From Cucumis sativus (taxonomy: Eukaryota > Streptophyta > Magnoliopsida > Cucurbitales > Cucurbitaceae): a stretch of DNA of 64,000 nucleotides. The position numbers were made by a program, and so were the translations under genes. The notes below the pieces were generated by a model. It was given only the letters and a program-made list of their open reading frames with translations. It searched no databases and was not told the DNA's origin. The stretch covers positions 30,073,498-30,137,497 of the forward strand of contig NC_026660.2 in the NCBI RefSeq assembly GCF_000004075.3, written 5' to 3'. Of the stretch, positions 1-13,898 are shown piece by piece (position 1 is the stretch's first letter; each line of letters opens with the position of its first letter).

Positions 1-1644
1 GAAGGAAAGAAGGGCATGTGAAGTTGCTTAGGTTATTGGAATTTGATTTTCGTAGCGTGCACTTCATGCATGAAATGAAATATATGGAATTCGCTTTTTT
101 CGAGATGTACGTTCGTATAGATCCACACATCCATCAAATTTCTACACTACAATTCATGTTTTCTTATTCTTTTATATTCATTCTTTTAGGGTCCAACAAT
201 CAATTCTTACCTATAATCTTCCATACATGTTTTAATTTTGATAGAAAGTATTAAGTACTAGATTATATATTAGTAAAATATAAAATAGTATTTAGTTTTA
301 GAATTATTTTTTTATTAATTATTTAATTTAGAGGTGAATTTAATGAAGATAAGAAATCAGTGATTTATTTCAATTTAAGATTCAAATGGATGAAATTGAA
401 TAATTATACGAAGTCTAGAGTATAAATTAATTTGAAAGTTTTGGAAGAACATTTTAATTTCTAATATCTCTTAGTAGGCTTGTAAACCTCATTAAATATA
501 ATAAACGAAAATTTGTGGACAAGTTATAAAACAAAGTTAGTTGTGTATATGGCTCTAAATGTTCTAAAAATTTGAATTATGTTCGTATTGACTTGAAAAT
601 ATAAAGTTTAGAGTAAAATGAATGAGAAAAATGAAGTTGAGATCTATGTAGGTTTGGGTTTCCATAGAATACTTTGGCTTTGATGTGATTTTGAAAAATA
701 CCCAAAATTGATATTTGTTTTTCTTGAAATTAAAGGAAAGAGCAAAATCAAATGATCGATCAACTTGAACTCCATCATAATCATAATGAAACTAAAATTG
801 GAACTTGTTTAGAATGAATTTTCAAGTGGTTAAATAATGTTTAGCCTAACTTGTTATTTCCCATCAAAGGATTAGAAACACCAAATATGAGTATGTTCAT
901 CCTGCTAGAGCCCAGCTCTAGCAAGATATATGGGCCTGCTTAATACTCACTCTTACCAATGTTCCAAACAAATTCAATATTGAAACACTATCAGCTTTTG
1001 GGATAATCATATCATAATTAAATTAACACCATCTTCATTTCGGGCTTCAAATTCCCAATATATGTACTATATGGGTTGCCATCATTGATTATCCCAATTT
1101 GCCACTACATAAGAACAAAACAAGATTCCAGTATATGAATTATGCTAATATGCTTCATTCTTTTCTCGGACGATAAATTTCACCTTGGTTATTTCTGGAT
1201 TTTAAGTTCTTAATTTGAACAACAGCATTTGAAGATAACTAAAACAGCTGGAAGATTTCATCATTCAACAAGATCATTACTAAATTATGAAATGTCCATC
1301 TCTACCAATTCCAAAAGATGAAAGTCACCAGCACGATGATCAATTTGATGATCGGTTCGATTAGGTAAATCGATTAACAATGGTATATTTCACAACAAAG
1401 TACATGGAGTCTACAATTGAGATTTAACTCAAACTCGAAGTCAGCGAGTAATTTCTACATCTGTAATTTCATTTTCCTCCAACCGAATTCAGACTGTTTG
1501 AACTAAGATAAGCAGGATAATTGTGCCCTAGTTTTAAGTTAGTTTGTTCTCTATTCATCATATACCATCAAATTGTTCATGTTGAATGTATCCATACCAG
1601 AATTGACTCATAATTACGAAGAACTCACCGATTCTTTTGTTCAA
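1..1644. other. Intergenic DNA downstream of the DUF538 gene
   Basis: AT-rich sequence with no exon I can support. Its only clear structure is a perfect 9-bp inverted repeat with a 3-base loop at 903-923 (TGCTAGAGC / GCTCTAGCA). The end nearest 1645 should contain the 3' UTR and poly(A) site of the minus-strand DUF538 gene. The short open frame at 18-254 resembles no family I know and has no coding-like composition. Confidence 0.6.
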
Positions 1645-2088
1645 TCACTTCTTCCGATCAGTTTCTTCTTCAATCAGAAACGCAGAAACCGGGAAGGACT
1701 TGGCAATTCCAGTCGAAGTACCGAAGGTGATCTTACTCGTGTTCTGTTGGTCAACATAAATTTCAGAAACGGTAATCCAAAGGAAAAACTCCTTGCTCTT
1801 AACTCCAGTGAGACGGCGGAAGCGTCGCTCCTCGATGAAGGCAGAGACCTCCGTGTCGTACAAGACAGTGCGTCCAATGGCGGGGAACCGGTGCTCTTTT
1901 TTCTTCTGCTGCTTGAGCCAAATGAAACCGGAGGTCCGATTGTAGCCGACCTCAAGAATATCGTTTAAAGGGAGAAGGCCGCGAGGAAGGAAGAATTGAT
2001 CAAGAAGATCCTGAGATTTTTGCTTGCAGATAGCGTCGCCGTAGTAGATCTCGGCGTCGGCTCTGTGAGTCGCAAGTTGCGTAGTCAT
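1645..2088 (-). CDS. DUF538 family protein, SVB-like
   Basis: Single-exon gene for 147 residues, the usual DUF538 size. The family pattern is clear in order: RADAEIYYGD near the N terminus, LPRGLLPLNDILEVGY, then SGFIWLKQ, a basic KKEHRFPAIG stretch, the beta-rich YDTEVSAFIEE and RLTGVKSKEFFLWITVSEIY, and a final KITFGTSTGIAKSFPVSAF. This order fits Arabidopsis SVB (SMALLER WITH VARIABLE BRANCHES), linked in that plant to trichome branching; its biochemical role is unsettled. The same frame is open upstream to an ATG at 2214, but those 42 residues are low-complexity and absent from the family, and a TATA-like AATAAATA (minus strand) lies at 2141-2148. I therefore chose the ATG at 2088. No signal peptide or membrane helix is visible. 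Function in this organism is inferred from family only. Confidence 0.87.
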   Translation of the reverse strand: MTTQLATHRADAEIYYGDAICKQKSQDLLDQFFLPRGLLPLNDILEVGYNRTSGFIWLKQQKKKEHRFPAIGRTVLYDTEVSAFIEERRFRRLTGVKSKEFFLWITVSEIYVDQQNTSKITFGTSTGIAKSFPVSAFLIEEETDRKK

Positions 2089-2533
2089 TACGACTGAGGT
2101 TTTGATTCGGTAATTCTCGTTTTCTCGACTGAAGGGTTTGTATTTATTGTCCGCTTTGGGTACTTTGTGAGATTCTGTATTCTTTCGGGGCGAATTCATA
2201 AATTTCACTTTCATATTGAAAAATTTTCAAATCCAAAAGTAATAACAAAACCAAGAATTTGTTGAAATTTGTAAATTTTAATTTTATTAATATTAAGTGA
2301 GAACTTACCTACTTTTGATTATTTGAATGGTGAATTTGAAAATATTGAATATGAAGTTAAAATTGGAATAAGTAAAATGGTCTAGTTTGGTCAAATAAAA
2401 AGCTTGAAAGTTGAAAAGAAAAAAAAAATCCTCAATATTATAAGTTATAATGTTTTTTTTTTCTTCAAATTTTTTATATATATATAAACTATATTTTTAA
2501 TAATAGGTTGGAAACGGCGTCGTTATATGAAAA

Positions 2534-5434
2534 TCATGAAAGATCATTTTCTGTTTCACCCCACATGAGGAGGAGATAGTCAAGGCACTTACTGCAACAG
2601 CTGCCATTGACGTACAACAAATCAGGGCCGGCCCGTTTGGTTCGTTTGGGCTTGGAGATTTGGGGGTCCAATTCAGGCCCAGTATATCTTGTCTTTTTGA
2701 GATTATGCCTATATTCCAAAGCAACTTGTTCGAAAACTTCTCCTTCAAACATGTTGATTTTGATTGATGGGGTCAAGTTGTCTCTCACAAATGCAAAAGC
2801 CAACTGATCTCTTGGGTTGAAAGCTTCCAATTCGTTGAACAAGAGGCATGAGAATAGGTTGCTTCCCCTTCCATGTCTTCTCAAGATTAAAGCACTATCA
2901 GGTACATCTGTAACATTATCAATACATCCTTTATTAATTCATTTTTTATCCATTCATGTCTATCAAATAACCCTAAATATTTTATAATAATATATCAATT
3001 GAACAAAACATAAAGCATTGAAAAATGAAGCTCTTCCAGAATCTATAAAGTAAATATTGAAAGAGTAGATCCACCATTAATGGTAGAGTTGAACAAAACA
3101 AAAAAAGAATAATAGTAACAGAAAAAAGAAAGTTACGTAGACTTCAAATAATAAAACAAAGAGAAATTATGAGTTAGCTCTTCAGGATTCCATGAGGAAG
3201 TTTATCTGCTCCCATTCCATTCCATGCTCCCAATAACTCATTATCCCTTTTGTCTTATATTCTTACATCAAACCCACATCTCTCTGTATTTTTTTAACTC
3301 GCGAGGTATTCAAATATATGTAACAACTATCTAAATTATACTTAAATTTGTTATAAACAAATTAACTACGACTAACAAGTCTACGAGTCTACGTCTACCT
3401 ACGTATGAACTAAATAGAAACAAGTTTATAAAAAGAAATGATACCCAATGCTAGAACAGTTTGAAATGAAAAAACCATAGTTCTTATTTAGTATTATATA
3501 CCTATTTTATTGAGTTTTGAATTGAAGATTACATTTATGATTTTGAAAATACGTATAATATATAGTTTTGATGATAGGGTATGATTTGGGGTTTAAGCAA
3601 GAAAGCGGTGGGAAAGGGGCATGATATGCATGAGACGTAACTCCCAAGCCTTAAATTACAAACATACAAACGGCAAAAAGCCAAAGCCATAGCCATAGCC
3701 GAAAAGTATGCACATTTAAATAATAGTTAAGAAGCTTTTAACCTAATCAATCCAATTTGATAATTTCACAACAAAATGCAAGTGGACAAATTCACAAAAG
3801 AGAATTTTAGTTGGAATCTTTCTATGGCTTTTGATTTATTAGGTTCATTGCCAAATGCCAGCTCCTATAGGGATAACATTAAATTAAAATTAAAATTAAA
3901 CACTACTTTGTTTTCAAAAAAATAAAAAATAAAAAGACAATTTTTGGTTGAATTAAATTAAACTATAAGATGCTATATTTGAATATGTGATTTACAAAGA
4001 GTGTAGAAAAAGTAAAAAGCTTCCCAAGGGACTCAATAGTATTTTGAAATTAAAACCAAACTTTCTAAATCACAAAATATATTGCTAGCTACTAATTTTC
4101 TTTTGCTTAAAACACATCTAACTCTACAATAATAGTAATTCCATCAATGAGTTATGGTTATGCTCACTTTTTAACTTGTAACATGGAATTCATCAATATT
4201 ACAAAAAGAGTTAGAAATGAGAGATTACCTGTGGTATAGGGAAGCTTGTTGGGACTCCATGGTTTCAACCCATTTTCACAGTAAGTTTCCATTTGTTGCT
4301 TCAAAGAATCAACATCCCACCATTTCTTCCATCTAGCAGTGGCCATGGCTTCTTCCATGGTGTGAATATAATAAGGATGTTTAGAAATAGCCATATCTGC
4401 ATTCTTAGTGATAATCAACGAATGAATCAACAACAATGGATCCACCATTAACTGAAGCTTTGCATCCACCCATATACTAAATTTAGAATTTGGAAACAGT
4501 CTATGAACTAAATATTTAGGTATTACGCCATTCATCGCCGGATTTTCGTAAAGATTCTTGCTAGAAACTCTTACAATTCTCCATGCCCCAATTGTTATAT
4601 CCGGCGATGTGTTTTTTCCGGAAACTAACTTATGATTCTCCAATCCTTTCACCGTAATTTCATCGACAAACATGAAAAAACAAACGCTATCCAAAGTCTT
4701 CGACCCAAGGCCTCTCGGTTGCCGAATTTTATCATGATCGTTAAAAATCGCCGAAACTACAACCACACCGTTACAACTCTCCATAGCAATACGATCTTCA
4801 GAGTAACCAAAACAGAATCAGTTAATTAAAACAAACTAACATATATAAAAAAATATATTATAAAAAATCGCAACCGAAATTCGTAATACCAGAATCACTG
4901 ACAGGAAATTTCTTGAGAAACCCACAAGGAATCGGAACGGTAGCGTTATCGTAATCTCGATAATCGAAGAAGGAAAATCTCTTATGGGCAGTGAAATTGC
5001 CGGCGAAGGAATCAGAATTAGCAAGGAGGTAGCTCAAATTGGAGGATGCGGAAGAGGAATTGGACAGCATTGCCTGGATCTCGTTAAGTACCATCCAATA
5101 ATCTGAGAAAAAAATTAGTAAGAGTGGAAAAAGGGAAGATAAAAAAGAAAAAGTGAAAAGGGATACGTATTGCTTATTAGTTACCTGAGAAGAAAACAGG
5201 GGAAGAACAAGAGGATCGGAGAGTGGGAACGGCGTACTTGTGTTCGCCATAGGAGGAGGGATAAGAGAAGAGAGAGAACTGAATGGGATCGAAGGGGGAG
5301 GAACGGAAGAGGCATTTGGAAGAAGATAAGGAAGTGTAGAGAGCGAGGAAGATGGAGGAGGAAAGGTAAAACAGAGAGAAACAGAAGAATTTTGATTGGA
5401 AAAGCAGAGGAGTAGACCAACCTGTCTTCCCCAT
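2534..5434 (-). CDS. TOD1: DUF616 protein, TOD1-like (putative Golgi hexosyltransferase / alkaline ceramidase)
   Basis: Four exons on the minus strand: 5185-5434, 4890-5102, 4229-4795 and 2534-2907. All introns are GT-AG and phase 1. The joined frame gives 467 residues, close to the length I recall for Arabidopsis TOD1. Residues about 15-33 form a single hydrophobic anchor (FFCFSLFYLSSSIFLALY), fitting a type II Golgi or endomembrane protein. Exon 2 supplies IPCGFLKKFPVSDS; exon 3 supplies DRIAMESCNGVVVVSAIFND, the family core and IWVDAKLQL; exon 4 supplies GRGSNLFSCLLFNELEAFNP and RDQLAFAFVRD. These are DUF616 hallmarks. In Arabidopsis, TOD1 is reported as a ceramidase controlling turgor in pollen and guard cells, whereas other DUF616 members (MUCI70) act in pectin synthesis, so the biochemistry is open. 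The tail rich in K/R and Cys (NGSCCSKC) is variable. No lesion seen. Confidence 0.9.
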
Positions 5435-5986
5435 TAGCCTCTCGATTTTGATTTTACAAAATTTGTTTTTTCCGTTTTTTTTATTTCGTTGATATAAATT
5501 CTCTTATTTCGTCGTTTATTGCTTCACTTCACTCTCCCACACCTTATTTTCCGTCTAACAAAAACTAAAAAACCGTTTCTGTTTTTCACTTTTTAGATTA
5601 AATTTATGATTCCTATATATTTCAATAAATATTAAATTTAATCTCCAAATTTAAGTTTGGACACATTTTCAAAAATATATATTTACTTTTGTATCTGTTT
5701 TTAAAAAACATTAGTTTTGAAATACATATCTCAAATTATTAATTGGGATGCAATACATATCCACTATTAAACAAGATTATATATTCCTTCCAATATTAAT
5801 TGATTTACAAATCAACTTCTCTATATAATTTGTAAATAATGTTTAAAATACACACAAGAGGTATTCTAATTTCACCTCCATTTTATTTTTGTTTATTAGG
5901 AATTTCCTCTTTCTACCCCCATGAAGAAACACATAAATAAACAGTAGTTAAAAGGCTTATAATTAGATGGTTGGCTTTGATTGATT
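5435..5986. other. Intergenic spacer between two minus-strand genes
   Basis: About 550 bp of AT-rich DNA. It must hold the promoter of the TOD1-like gene (right of 5434) and the 3' end of the next minus-strand gene (left of 5987). I see no clear TATA box or other motif that decides either boundary. Confidence 0.5.
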
Positions 5987-7521
5987 TCAAAATTTTGCTC
6001 GGGGTTTTTTGAAAATGTCTTCTCTGAGCACTTGAACTACTCGTTTAAAGCTGTCGAAATCGGCCAAGAGAGCATAAAAATGAGAGTCTTTAACGTCAGG
6101 TGGTAGCAAGAAAGCGCTTCTCATTTCTCTAAACTCTTCCCATTCTTTAATTGCTTCTTGGGTCTCATTCTGCAATACTTTAATTATAGCCTGCACAATG
6201 TAGATAAAAAGTTTGAATCTCATTTACTGTGATCAACTTCTAACTTGTTCACATTTAAGCTATTAGGGTTGCATGATTTATGGGTTACTAATGCTTACTC
6301 GCCAACCACAATCTTGTTGTTTGAACTAAACTATGGTGGATTGTATGAACTCAACAAAAAAGAAAAAAGCCAACCCCATCAACTTTCTCAATTGCAATAA
6401 TATAACCTTATATAATGGACGTCGAACATCTGAAGTGGCATCGTTCTTCAAGCATGGAAGTTCTTCTGCCTTTACCAAGTCTCCCTAGAAAATGCATCGA
6501 TACGAACATGAATGTCAAAGTGGAAGAAGAGTGTATGCTTCAAAATTAAATCCACAGGTATATATTTTGATCAGCATCCCTTTTGTCAATTAACTTTATA
6601 TCTGTATCACATATACGTGCTTCATATTTGCATATAATTGTTATGTTTCATTGAGAAACCTGTTCATTTTCTTGCGAGTAGTCTTGCATTTTGAACAAAT
6701 AATAATTAACGAGTTTGTGATGAACACCTTGTAAATGTATAATTCCACGAGAAGCATCTGATATTCATGTTCGTATAGTGGAAGTGATTTCTTCTTAGCT
6801 TCTTCTGCGGCATTTTTTAGTTTTTCAATAGCTTTATCTTCTTGTCCTAACATTTCCAGCTTCGTCACAATGTTCTGTTGCACATCAAAGAAATTAAACA
6901 AGGACTCCCACACAACTCATTTGATGAATGAATGAATGAATGACTTTGATTGAAAATGTGTAGTGCTTTTCCAACATAGTCAATGTACGACAGTGATTTT
7001 TAAAACTGTCAAAATCAATTTTGTCACGTTCAAACCTATTTTTGACATGTTTGAGAGTACTTTTGAACATTGGCAAAATGTTATTTCAAGCATTTCGAAA
7101 TTCACTCTCAAACACCACATAAGAGTTATAAGCAAAGCTTAACCTGGATCTTCGTGAAATTAGGATGTTCTGACTCGATCTTTGTGTCCAACTTGATCCT
7201 TGAGTCCAACTTCTTCATAAATTTATCTTTGTTTTCTGGGTTGGCTCTCATTTTTTGGAATTGAAGCAATCTTTTCATGGCTATTTTGCCACCATGCAGA
7301 GCTCCAATGGATATCGACCTTGTAAAAACACGCTGGGAATTTTTCTTCTTTAATATCCGAGTAACGAAATAAACCAACACAAGACCAACGCCTGAGACGA
7401 TGAAAGTCGACGCAGTGGCACCAGCTCTGGGTCCATATTTGGTTTGGACATTAAATTTTTGATAAAAATTATTCAATGCCTGAAAAAAGTCTTCTACAGA
7501 GTCAAATGAGAAATGTGACAT
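5987..7521 (-). CDS. Uncharacterised plant protein with one membrane segment and TPR-like helices
   Basis: Four exons on the minus strand (7144-7521, 6728-6874, 6407-6484, 5987-6190). All introns are GT-AG in phase 0, giving 268 residues. I chose the ATG at 7521 because no ATG lies further upstream in frame. Residues about 37-57 (ATASTFIVSGVGLVLVYFVT) form a single membrane segment followed at once by basic RILKKKNSQR, so the C-terminal part probably faces the cytosol, stroma or matrix. From about residue 120 the chain is amphipathic helices in pairs (KLEMLGQEDKAIEKLKNAAE, YEHEYQMLLVELYIYKGDLVKAEEL, KVLQNETQEAIKEWEEF), which look like degenerate TPR units. I do not recognise the family name. 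Exons 2-4 each encode about one helical hairpin, which supports the model. Function unknown; a membrane-tethered protein-interaction role is inference. Confidence 0.75.
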
Positions 7522-9286
7522 TCTGAATCTTCCAAGAACATAGAAGTTGGGATCACGGTGCCGAAAGAAGACGAACAACAAGGATTTTTAAATATAATTT
7601 GCATCATCTGAATAAAGAATGAAACTCCTGTAGAGGAAAGAATCATTCTTTGCTTCAGTTCTGCATTTTTTTCTTCTTTACTGCATGGTGGGTTAGGAAG
7701 CTAGAATGCAACTTTTATCAGGATTTACTCTCTGTTTGATACGCTTCAAGCTTCCTCTTCCTCCATTGAAATGTTGAGGTTAGGTATAGTGAAGTATCTG
7801 GAAAGCTTTGAAGCCACTTTTTGGGATGCAAATTAAACATAAAAACTACAAGATTCCTAACACAAAAAAGGGGGAATAATATATTATTCTTTCATTATAC
7901 ATGGGAGTTCCGAAAGCAGATTTAGAATAAGTTTTAATTGACAAGTAAAGAATTGTTATTTTCATGATTTCTCCAGCCTTTCAAAAGAGAAAATTAGTGT
8001 ATAAAATGACTTACTTTTATTTTATCAAAATACCCACAATTAGTTTCATTTTCCTTTTCCTATACATTGTTTCATTTTCCAAACTCGTTTTTAAATTATC
8101 CATTTACTATATTAAATTTCCAAAATCGAATGTAATTACCCAAAAGGAAAAGGAAAGCCCAAATAAATTGTGCAAAATGAGCTACAGAAAACCAAGCTAT
8201 GGGCCCAATCAAGTATTGAGAAAACGAGCCTCAACTGGCCCAGACCCCTTAGAGCAAAGTTAAACTTAGGAAGAAAATGCACAAATTTGTGAGGGAACTC
8301 TAAATTGGTTTAGTAAAAATAAAAAATATTGCTTTGACAACAAATATATAAAGAAAAGGAAAAATTGCGTTACATGACAAAAAAAAAAAAAAATAGAAAA
8401 AAAATCGTTCATAACTCTTTTTTTATTTTGTAAATTTGGCAAATATGACGGTAATTTACTTTTAAATTTGCTATTTTTGTAATTTTGAAAAAGTGAGTGA
8501 CATAGATTATGTTATTATAAACTTTTTTGCAATTTTTGCAAACTTCATCCAGAAAAACGTACTTTAATTAAATTGATGATCACTTCCATTTGGTTTTAGA
8601 AAATTAAGTTTAATTATAAACCTAAATCTATTATTTTCTTTGTTTTCTTACATGTATACATGAGGAGCGTTTTTTTTTTAATTTACTTAAATTTCAAAGT
8701 GTTTAATTAGAAACGATGGACTAAAATAAATAAGTCGTAGAAAAACAAACACAAATTTAAAAAATAGTTATGAAAAGAAACCTAAATAAAATACATGCCT
8801 AACACAAATAGCACATTTTTCATATTTATACTTTAAAAAAAGAGTCATTTTCACAACTACCAACCAAACACTCGGTCTTAAATTTTTAAAACAAACCACT
8901 CAACTCAAACTTTCAATTAAAAGTAAATAAATTAAATATTATTTCATCGTAATTTTGTAATTGTAATTCTAAAAGTCGAGTTTTGTAGTGTAAATAAAAC
9001 TTCTATAGTACATCGTACCACATAAAATAGATTATCATTGTTGTCGATAATATTTACGTATGAAAACGAGTTAAATAATAAACCTAAATTATAAAAATCA
9101 TATTGAAATAGCAAAATTAATGACTAGCAATAGAATAACATTATTTAAAATTAAAAAAAAAAATAGGATAAACCAATGTATTTGAAACTTTATTTTATAC
9201 TTTTAGATACCTCTTCAAACAAGAAACAACTATAAAATTGTTCAACATATTAGTTTACACGTATATACTTTTGCTATAAAAAATGT

Positions 9287-9342
9287 TACTCAACTGACAC
9301 CGATAACACCGAAGACTAAAAGATCCATAATTCAAATCTTCC
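9287..9342 (+). repeat. Degenerate tRNA-like (possible SINE head) segment
   Basis: TACTCAACTGA at 9287-9297 resembles a pol III A box, and AATTCAAATCT at 9329-9339 resembles a B box. They start 42 bases apart, close to tRNA spacing. Neither box is perfect and no cloverleaf can be drawn, so this is at best a decayed tRNA-derived element, not a working tRNA. Confidence 0.25.
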
Positions 9343-10096
9343 ACATTCTTTTACGAACTAAAACATTTCATTGTTTATAAAATCACCCGTATTATATCTT
9401 GTTTAAAATTGTAACTCTTTTTATCCACGTCAACATCATCTAGTGTGAATATGCATGCTAATTATTTGATATGAAAATTTCAATCTTTCTACATGTGCAA
9501 CTCTATTAATTATTATTATTATGTACTATGAAAACGAAGGAGTGCAAGTCAATTTTTTCTTAAGAGAATTGCACGTCTAATTAAAGTAATTTGATTGGCT
9601 AATTTAGATGCAATCATGCAATTCCATTTAGATAAGATACATATATATCTCTTAGGTCAAATGTTATTGATTATATCACCAATTAAATTAAATTTTAATT
9701 TCAGTTTAATTATTTAAAACCCAAATAGAAACTGTTCAATATTTAAAAAATGAAGAATCTTATCTTTCATTTAGCAAATTTTCAAACCCTAATTAACCAA
9801 ATCCCACTTTCTAATTAGTGGAGTGGGTTCATTTGTTCTAGAAAAATGGTTGTACAAAAGTTTAAAGGAAATGTAGAATTAATGATGGGATATATAATGT
9901 GGAAATTATTATTGAATTGTTATTATATGTAGTACTATATATATATATTATTCGTGCTTTGAAATAAATTATATTAAGCCCTATTATTTGATGTTACTTT
10001 ATTTCTCTTCAATCATGCCTTTTTTTCCATCAAGACAGTGGGTATTCCACTCTATCTCTATATCTTCCTTTTAATTATCTTCTTTCATTCAAACTT

Positions 10097-10120
10097 AAAA
10101 AAAAAAAAAAAAAAAAAAAA
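10097..10120 (+). repeat. Poly-A tract (24 bases)
   Basis: Uninterrupted A run. It could be the tail of an old retroposed insert or simple slippage; no flanking target-site duplication was recognised. Confidence 0.8.
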
Positions 10121-13100
10121 CTCAAGTTTTAATTTTAATTTTTTTTCTAAATAGATAGATAGATAAAATCTATCTTATTATCATTATATATATTTTTTGA
10201 ATAAACGTTTTAATCTCAATTAATGTTTTTTTATTTTAATTTTTAATAAAATAGTATGTGTGTTGTTGATGAACATGATGATGCTTTGTAATTAAGCATA
10301 AAGCTAAATATAAAAATTATATTGAGTATTTTGAAGTCAGCAAAGTTCTTCACATATCTAAGATTTTTATTCTTAGATTTAGATTGGAATTATCCATTCT
10401 TTCACCCTTTTCATATTCCAATTTCCATCCAATCCATATAATCTTCTTCTCTTTCGGTCATCCAAAATGAATTTAGAATAATTTAATATTGAACTTAATC
10501 CTAACTAAAATTATAATTTGAATAGACTAATAAAACACTATTCCATTCTTAATTAACATCTTAATGTTAATTAGTAAAATCTTAATGTTAATTAGTAAAG
10601 CGATAGTAGTTCAATCGACCTCGTTATATTAAAAATATTTACAAAATAGATTCTAAAATTTTTATTATATTTTGTAAATATTTTAGTTCGATATTTTATT
10701 TTTTAAAATACCTATACATTGTAATTTTAATTTATAACCATAGTATTTTCATTGTTTTTTTTTTTAATATTATAAGGTTCTTAAGAAATTTCCTCATTTT
10801 TACTTTTTAGTTTTTAAATTCCTAACCTTATTTGATGCTCTTAGGTGGGAATATATGATTTTGTAGGTAAATTTAAATTGGGGGTATTTTTTGTGTGAAA
10901 AAAGAAAAGAAATTAGAAAATAAAATACTCAGCCAATTGTATTTCTATATTCGAATGTTTTGCAAATTTTATAATATGCTTTAGATTACTATTTCGAATT
11001 CCCTTATATTCGATTCTTAAAAACACAGAAAATTTTTAATTTACTGCAAGAACAAAATAATACAAATCATTCTAAGTTGAATTTATTTAATTAAATATAT
11101 GAAATCAACCCTATCTTTTTTTTTAAGTTATTTCTTGAAATGAGATACCTTGAAGCCAGAGTTTTTTTTTTTTTTTAAAGATGCATTTTCTAAAAGGAGT
11201 GAAAATAAGTTTTGATAAATAGAGAAAATAAAATACATGGAATAATAAAAAGTTTAAGAAGTTTGAAAATAATATAAACAAAATGTCTTTTTTAAGAATA
11301 AAGAAAACAAAATATTCACCGGAGAACAAAAATCATAGTTAAAAGAAAAGTTATTTAATACAATAACTTTCCACTAAGAAAACATATAATATGTGACCTG
11401 TTAAAAATTTATAGTAAAAAGTGTCCAAATATATATATAATCATTCAAATTCAAATTGATTTTTGTTAGGTGATTCCTAGTAAGTCACTCTCAAAGTAGT
11501 TATCTAAATAGTGGAAAGGACTTAATATTTTCTTTGTGTTTATAAACACTATATCAACCATGTATGTAATAATTTAACAATCAAATGAATAGAAATACAA
11601 CTTTATCATAATTATTTAGTTAAACAATTAAATTCTCAAATAAAAATACAATTACCAATTGAGGATCTATCAAGAACCATTTTTTCAAAGTTAATACCCT
11701 AACTATCACTTCTAAACATACTAAATAATTGTATGTTTGTAAATGATTTTGTCAAGTTCAAAGTACTCCAAAACACACTTTTAATTAATTAATTTAATAT
11801 TCTTTTTTCATATCGTAAAAATTACTTTTAAACTATTAAAAGTTATCAATTTTAAATACTGTAAATTAAACAAAAAAATTCCAAAAATAACAAAATTTTA
11901 CCATCTATTGATGAATAGCCATATATAGTGACATTTTGCTATATTTGAGAAATTAATAAAAAAAATTCTTTTGTTCTAATACTCTAAAAATGATTAAATT
12001 TTTTTTATAATAACTATAAAGTATGCCCTAAAAGGCGTATTTAAAAATGAATTTATTTAATTTTGAAAATCATTGTTAAACATATAATTTATAACGTAGT
12101 TTTATTTATAATTCTTGTTAATTGTAATTAAAATGAAGCGAAGAATTGGACATTGATTTTCACTAACTTATCTCCGAAGCCAATAGAATGACCTAATTTT
12201 GGTTTTGCTAGCTGCCCTCCATTAACCCTAATGTTGACTGCCGTTGTATTCAAAGTTTCTTTCTTTGTTCCTATAATTTGATTTTTAAATTAATCATGGA
12301 TTCATTTTGTTTTTGTTTGATTGAATTACTATGCAACTATGCAATTAGTTAGTTTCTATAGAACCCTAATTTTTCGTAGTTCATAGGACACATGTATAGA
12401 TATTCTATTCCTAAGTTCAAATGAAAATCTTCGGATTGGGTTTGTTGTAAAATGTTAAGTTGAAGATTGTGGAGATGAAAAGAGAGACAGAGAATGATGT
12501 GAAATTTGTAAGAAGTAAAGAAGCTAATTGTTTAAAATTAATGTAAGTAGGGAAAGGGATTATTTGTCATGTTTGATAAAATCTTAATATTGAAATCAGT
12601 AAGACCATAGTTTCCAATGCATAAGTTTCTTTGGAGAAGTCAGTATTAACTGTAAACCATTATTTAGTTTCTGTTTATGGGACATTGACAGCAAAATCAC
12701 AACTTATATATATATTCTTAATTCAAATTCATTACTTAAATTAATCTCCCTTAATTGAGACCTTTTCAATTTCCTCCATAATATATATAATAACATGACG
12801 CGTTTTTTTCTCTTTTTTTATTTCATGTAATTCTAATCTCTCTCTCTTTAAATTAATTAAAATAATTTGTTATCTTAGGTATGAGCTAAGTGTTATATAT
12901 TGAGCATAGTATATAGACACATGAAAAGAAAACATACTTGTGTTATGAAGTTTCTTCGAACGACATAACCGTTCAAACGTTTTTGTGGGTTTTCTTTGAA
13001 AAGTTACCTCTTATTTTGAATACGTGATTAATTAATACTAATCTACCAATAGTAATATAACAATAATTTTTTCTTAAAAAAATATTAAACCTATTCATAT

Positions 13101-13898
13101 GAGATATAGATAATTTAGTTTATGGGTAAACCCACTAAATAGAATCACTTATCTTATCTAATTTATGACTAACAATAATTGTGGGAGAAGAAGAACAATA
13201 TATGATGCCTACCATAACTTCATCCACATTTAAGTGTTTTTTCCTCTTATAAATACATTCAACATGTAGGATTATTCAAATAACTAAATAAAAAAGTAGC
13301 TTTGAATATGTTGTTTTTGTTTCTTAAATTTGACTAAAAATTCAATTATTGTATTAGAAAAGGACACGGATTATTGAAGAGATAGACATAATTTTTAGAA
13401 ATAAAACAAAATAGTTATCAAATAAAGACTAAATCATCGTTGGTTTTTGAAATAGTAACCGGTGTCTTAATACCATATACTCATCGACATATGAGTACAT
13501 GAAAGTAAGCTAAATCCTTGAATGACTATTAATCTTTTCTAAAGTATTTTTTGTATAAATTAGAATAGATAATTTGAATATGCAACCTTGTTGATAGCTT
13601 AAATACATTGTTGTATTTTAAAAATTAAATAAAAAGGACGATAAAGAAGTTAAATTAAGAAAAAGAAAATTGAGGAAATAATGTTTTGCAACTATTTTAG
13701 ATTTCTTTAAAACGTGACAATACAAATGGGAAAAAAAATAAAAGTTTTTCAATAAAATATTATATATATTTTTTTGGTACTTTAGGATTTATGAATTCCA
13801 AACAATAATTGTGAAAGATATGATTTGAAATTCTAATTTCTGATTGGTTAGGAAAGACTAAGTTATAAAGAAGATAGAAACAGAGTCCCCGTCGAAGG

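Noticed and set aside
1340..1375. GGTTCGATTAGG, resembling a tRNA B box
   Set aside because: No A box at the right distance and no acceptor stem can be formed.
1573..1968. A 131-codon plus-strand frame opposite the DUF538 gene
   Set aside because: It mirrors the DUF538 coding strand; the minus-strand protein matches a known family throughout.
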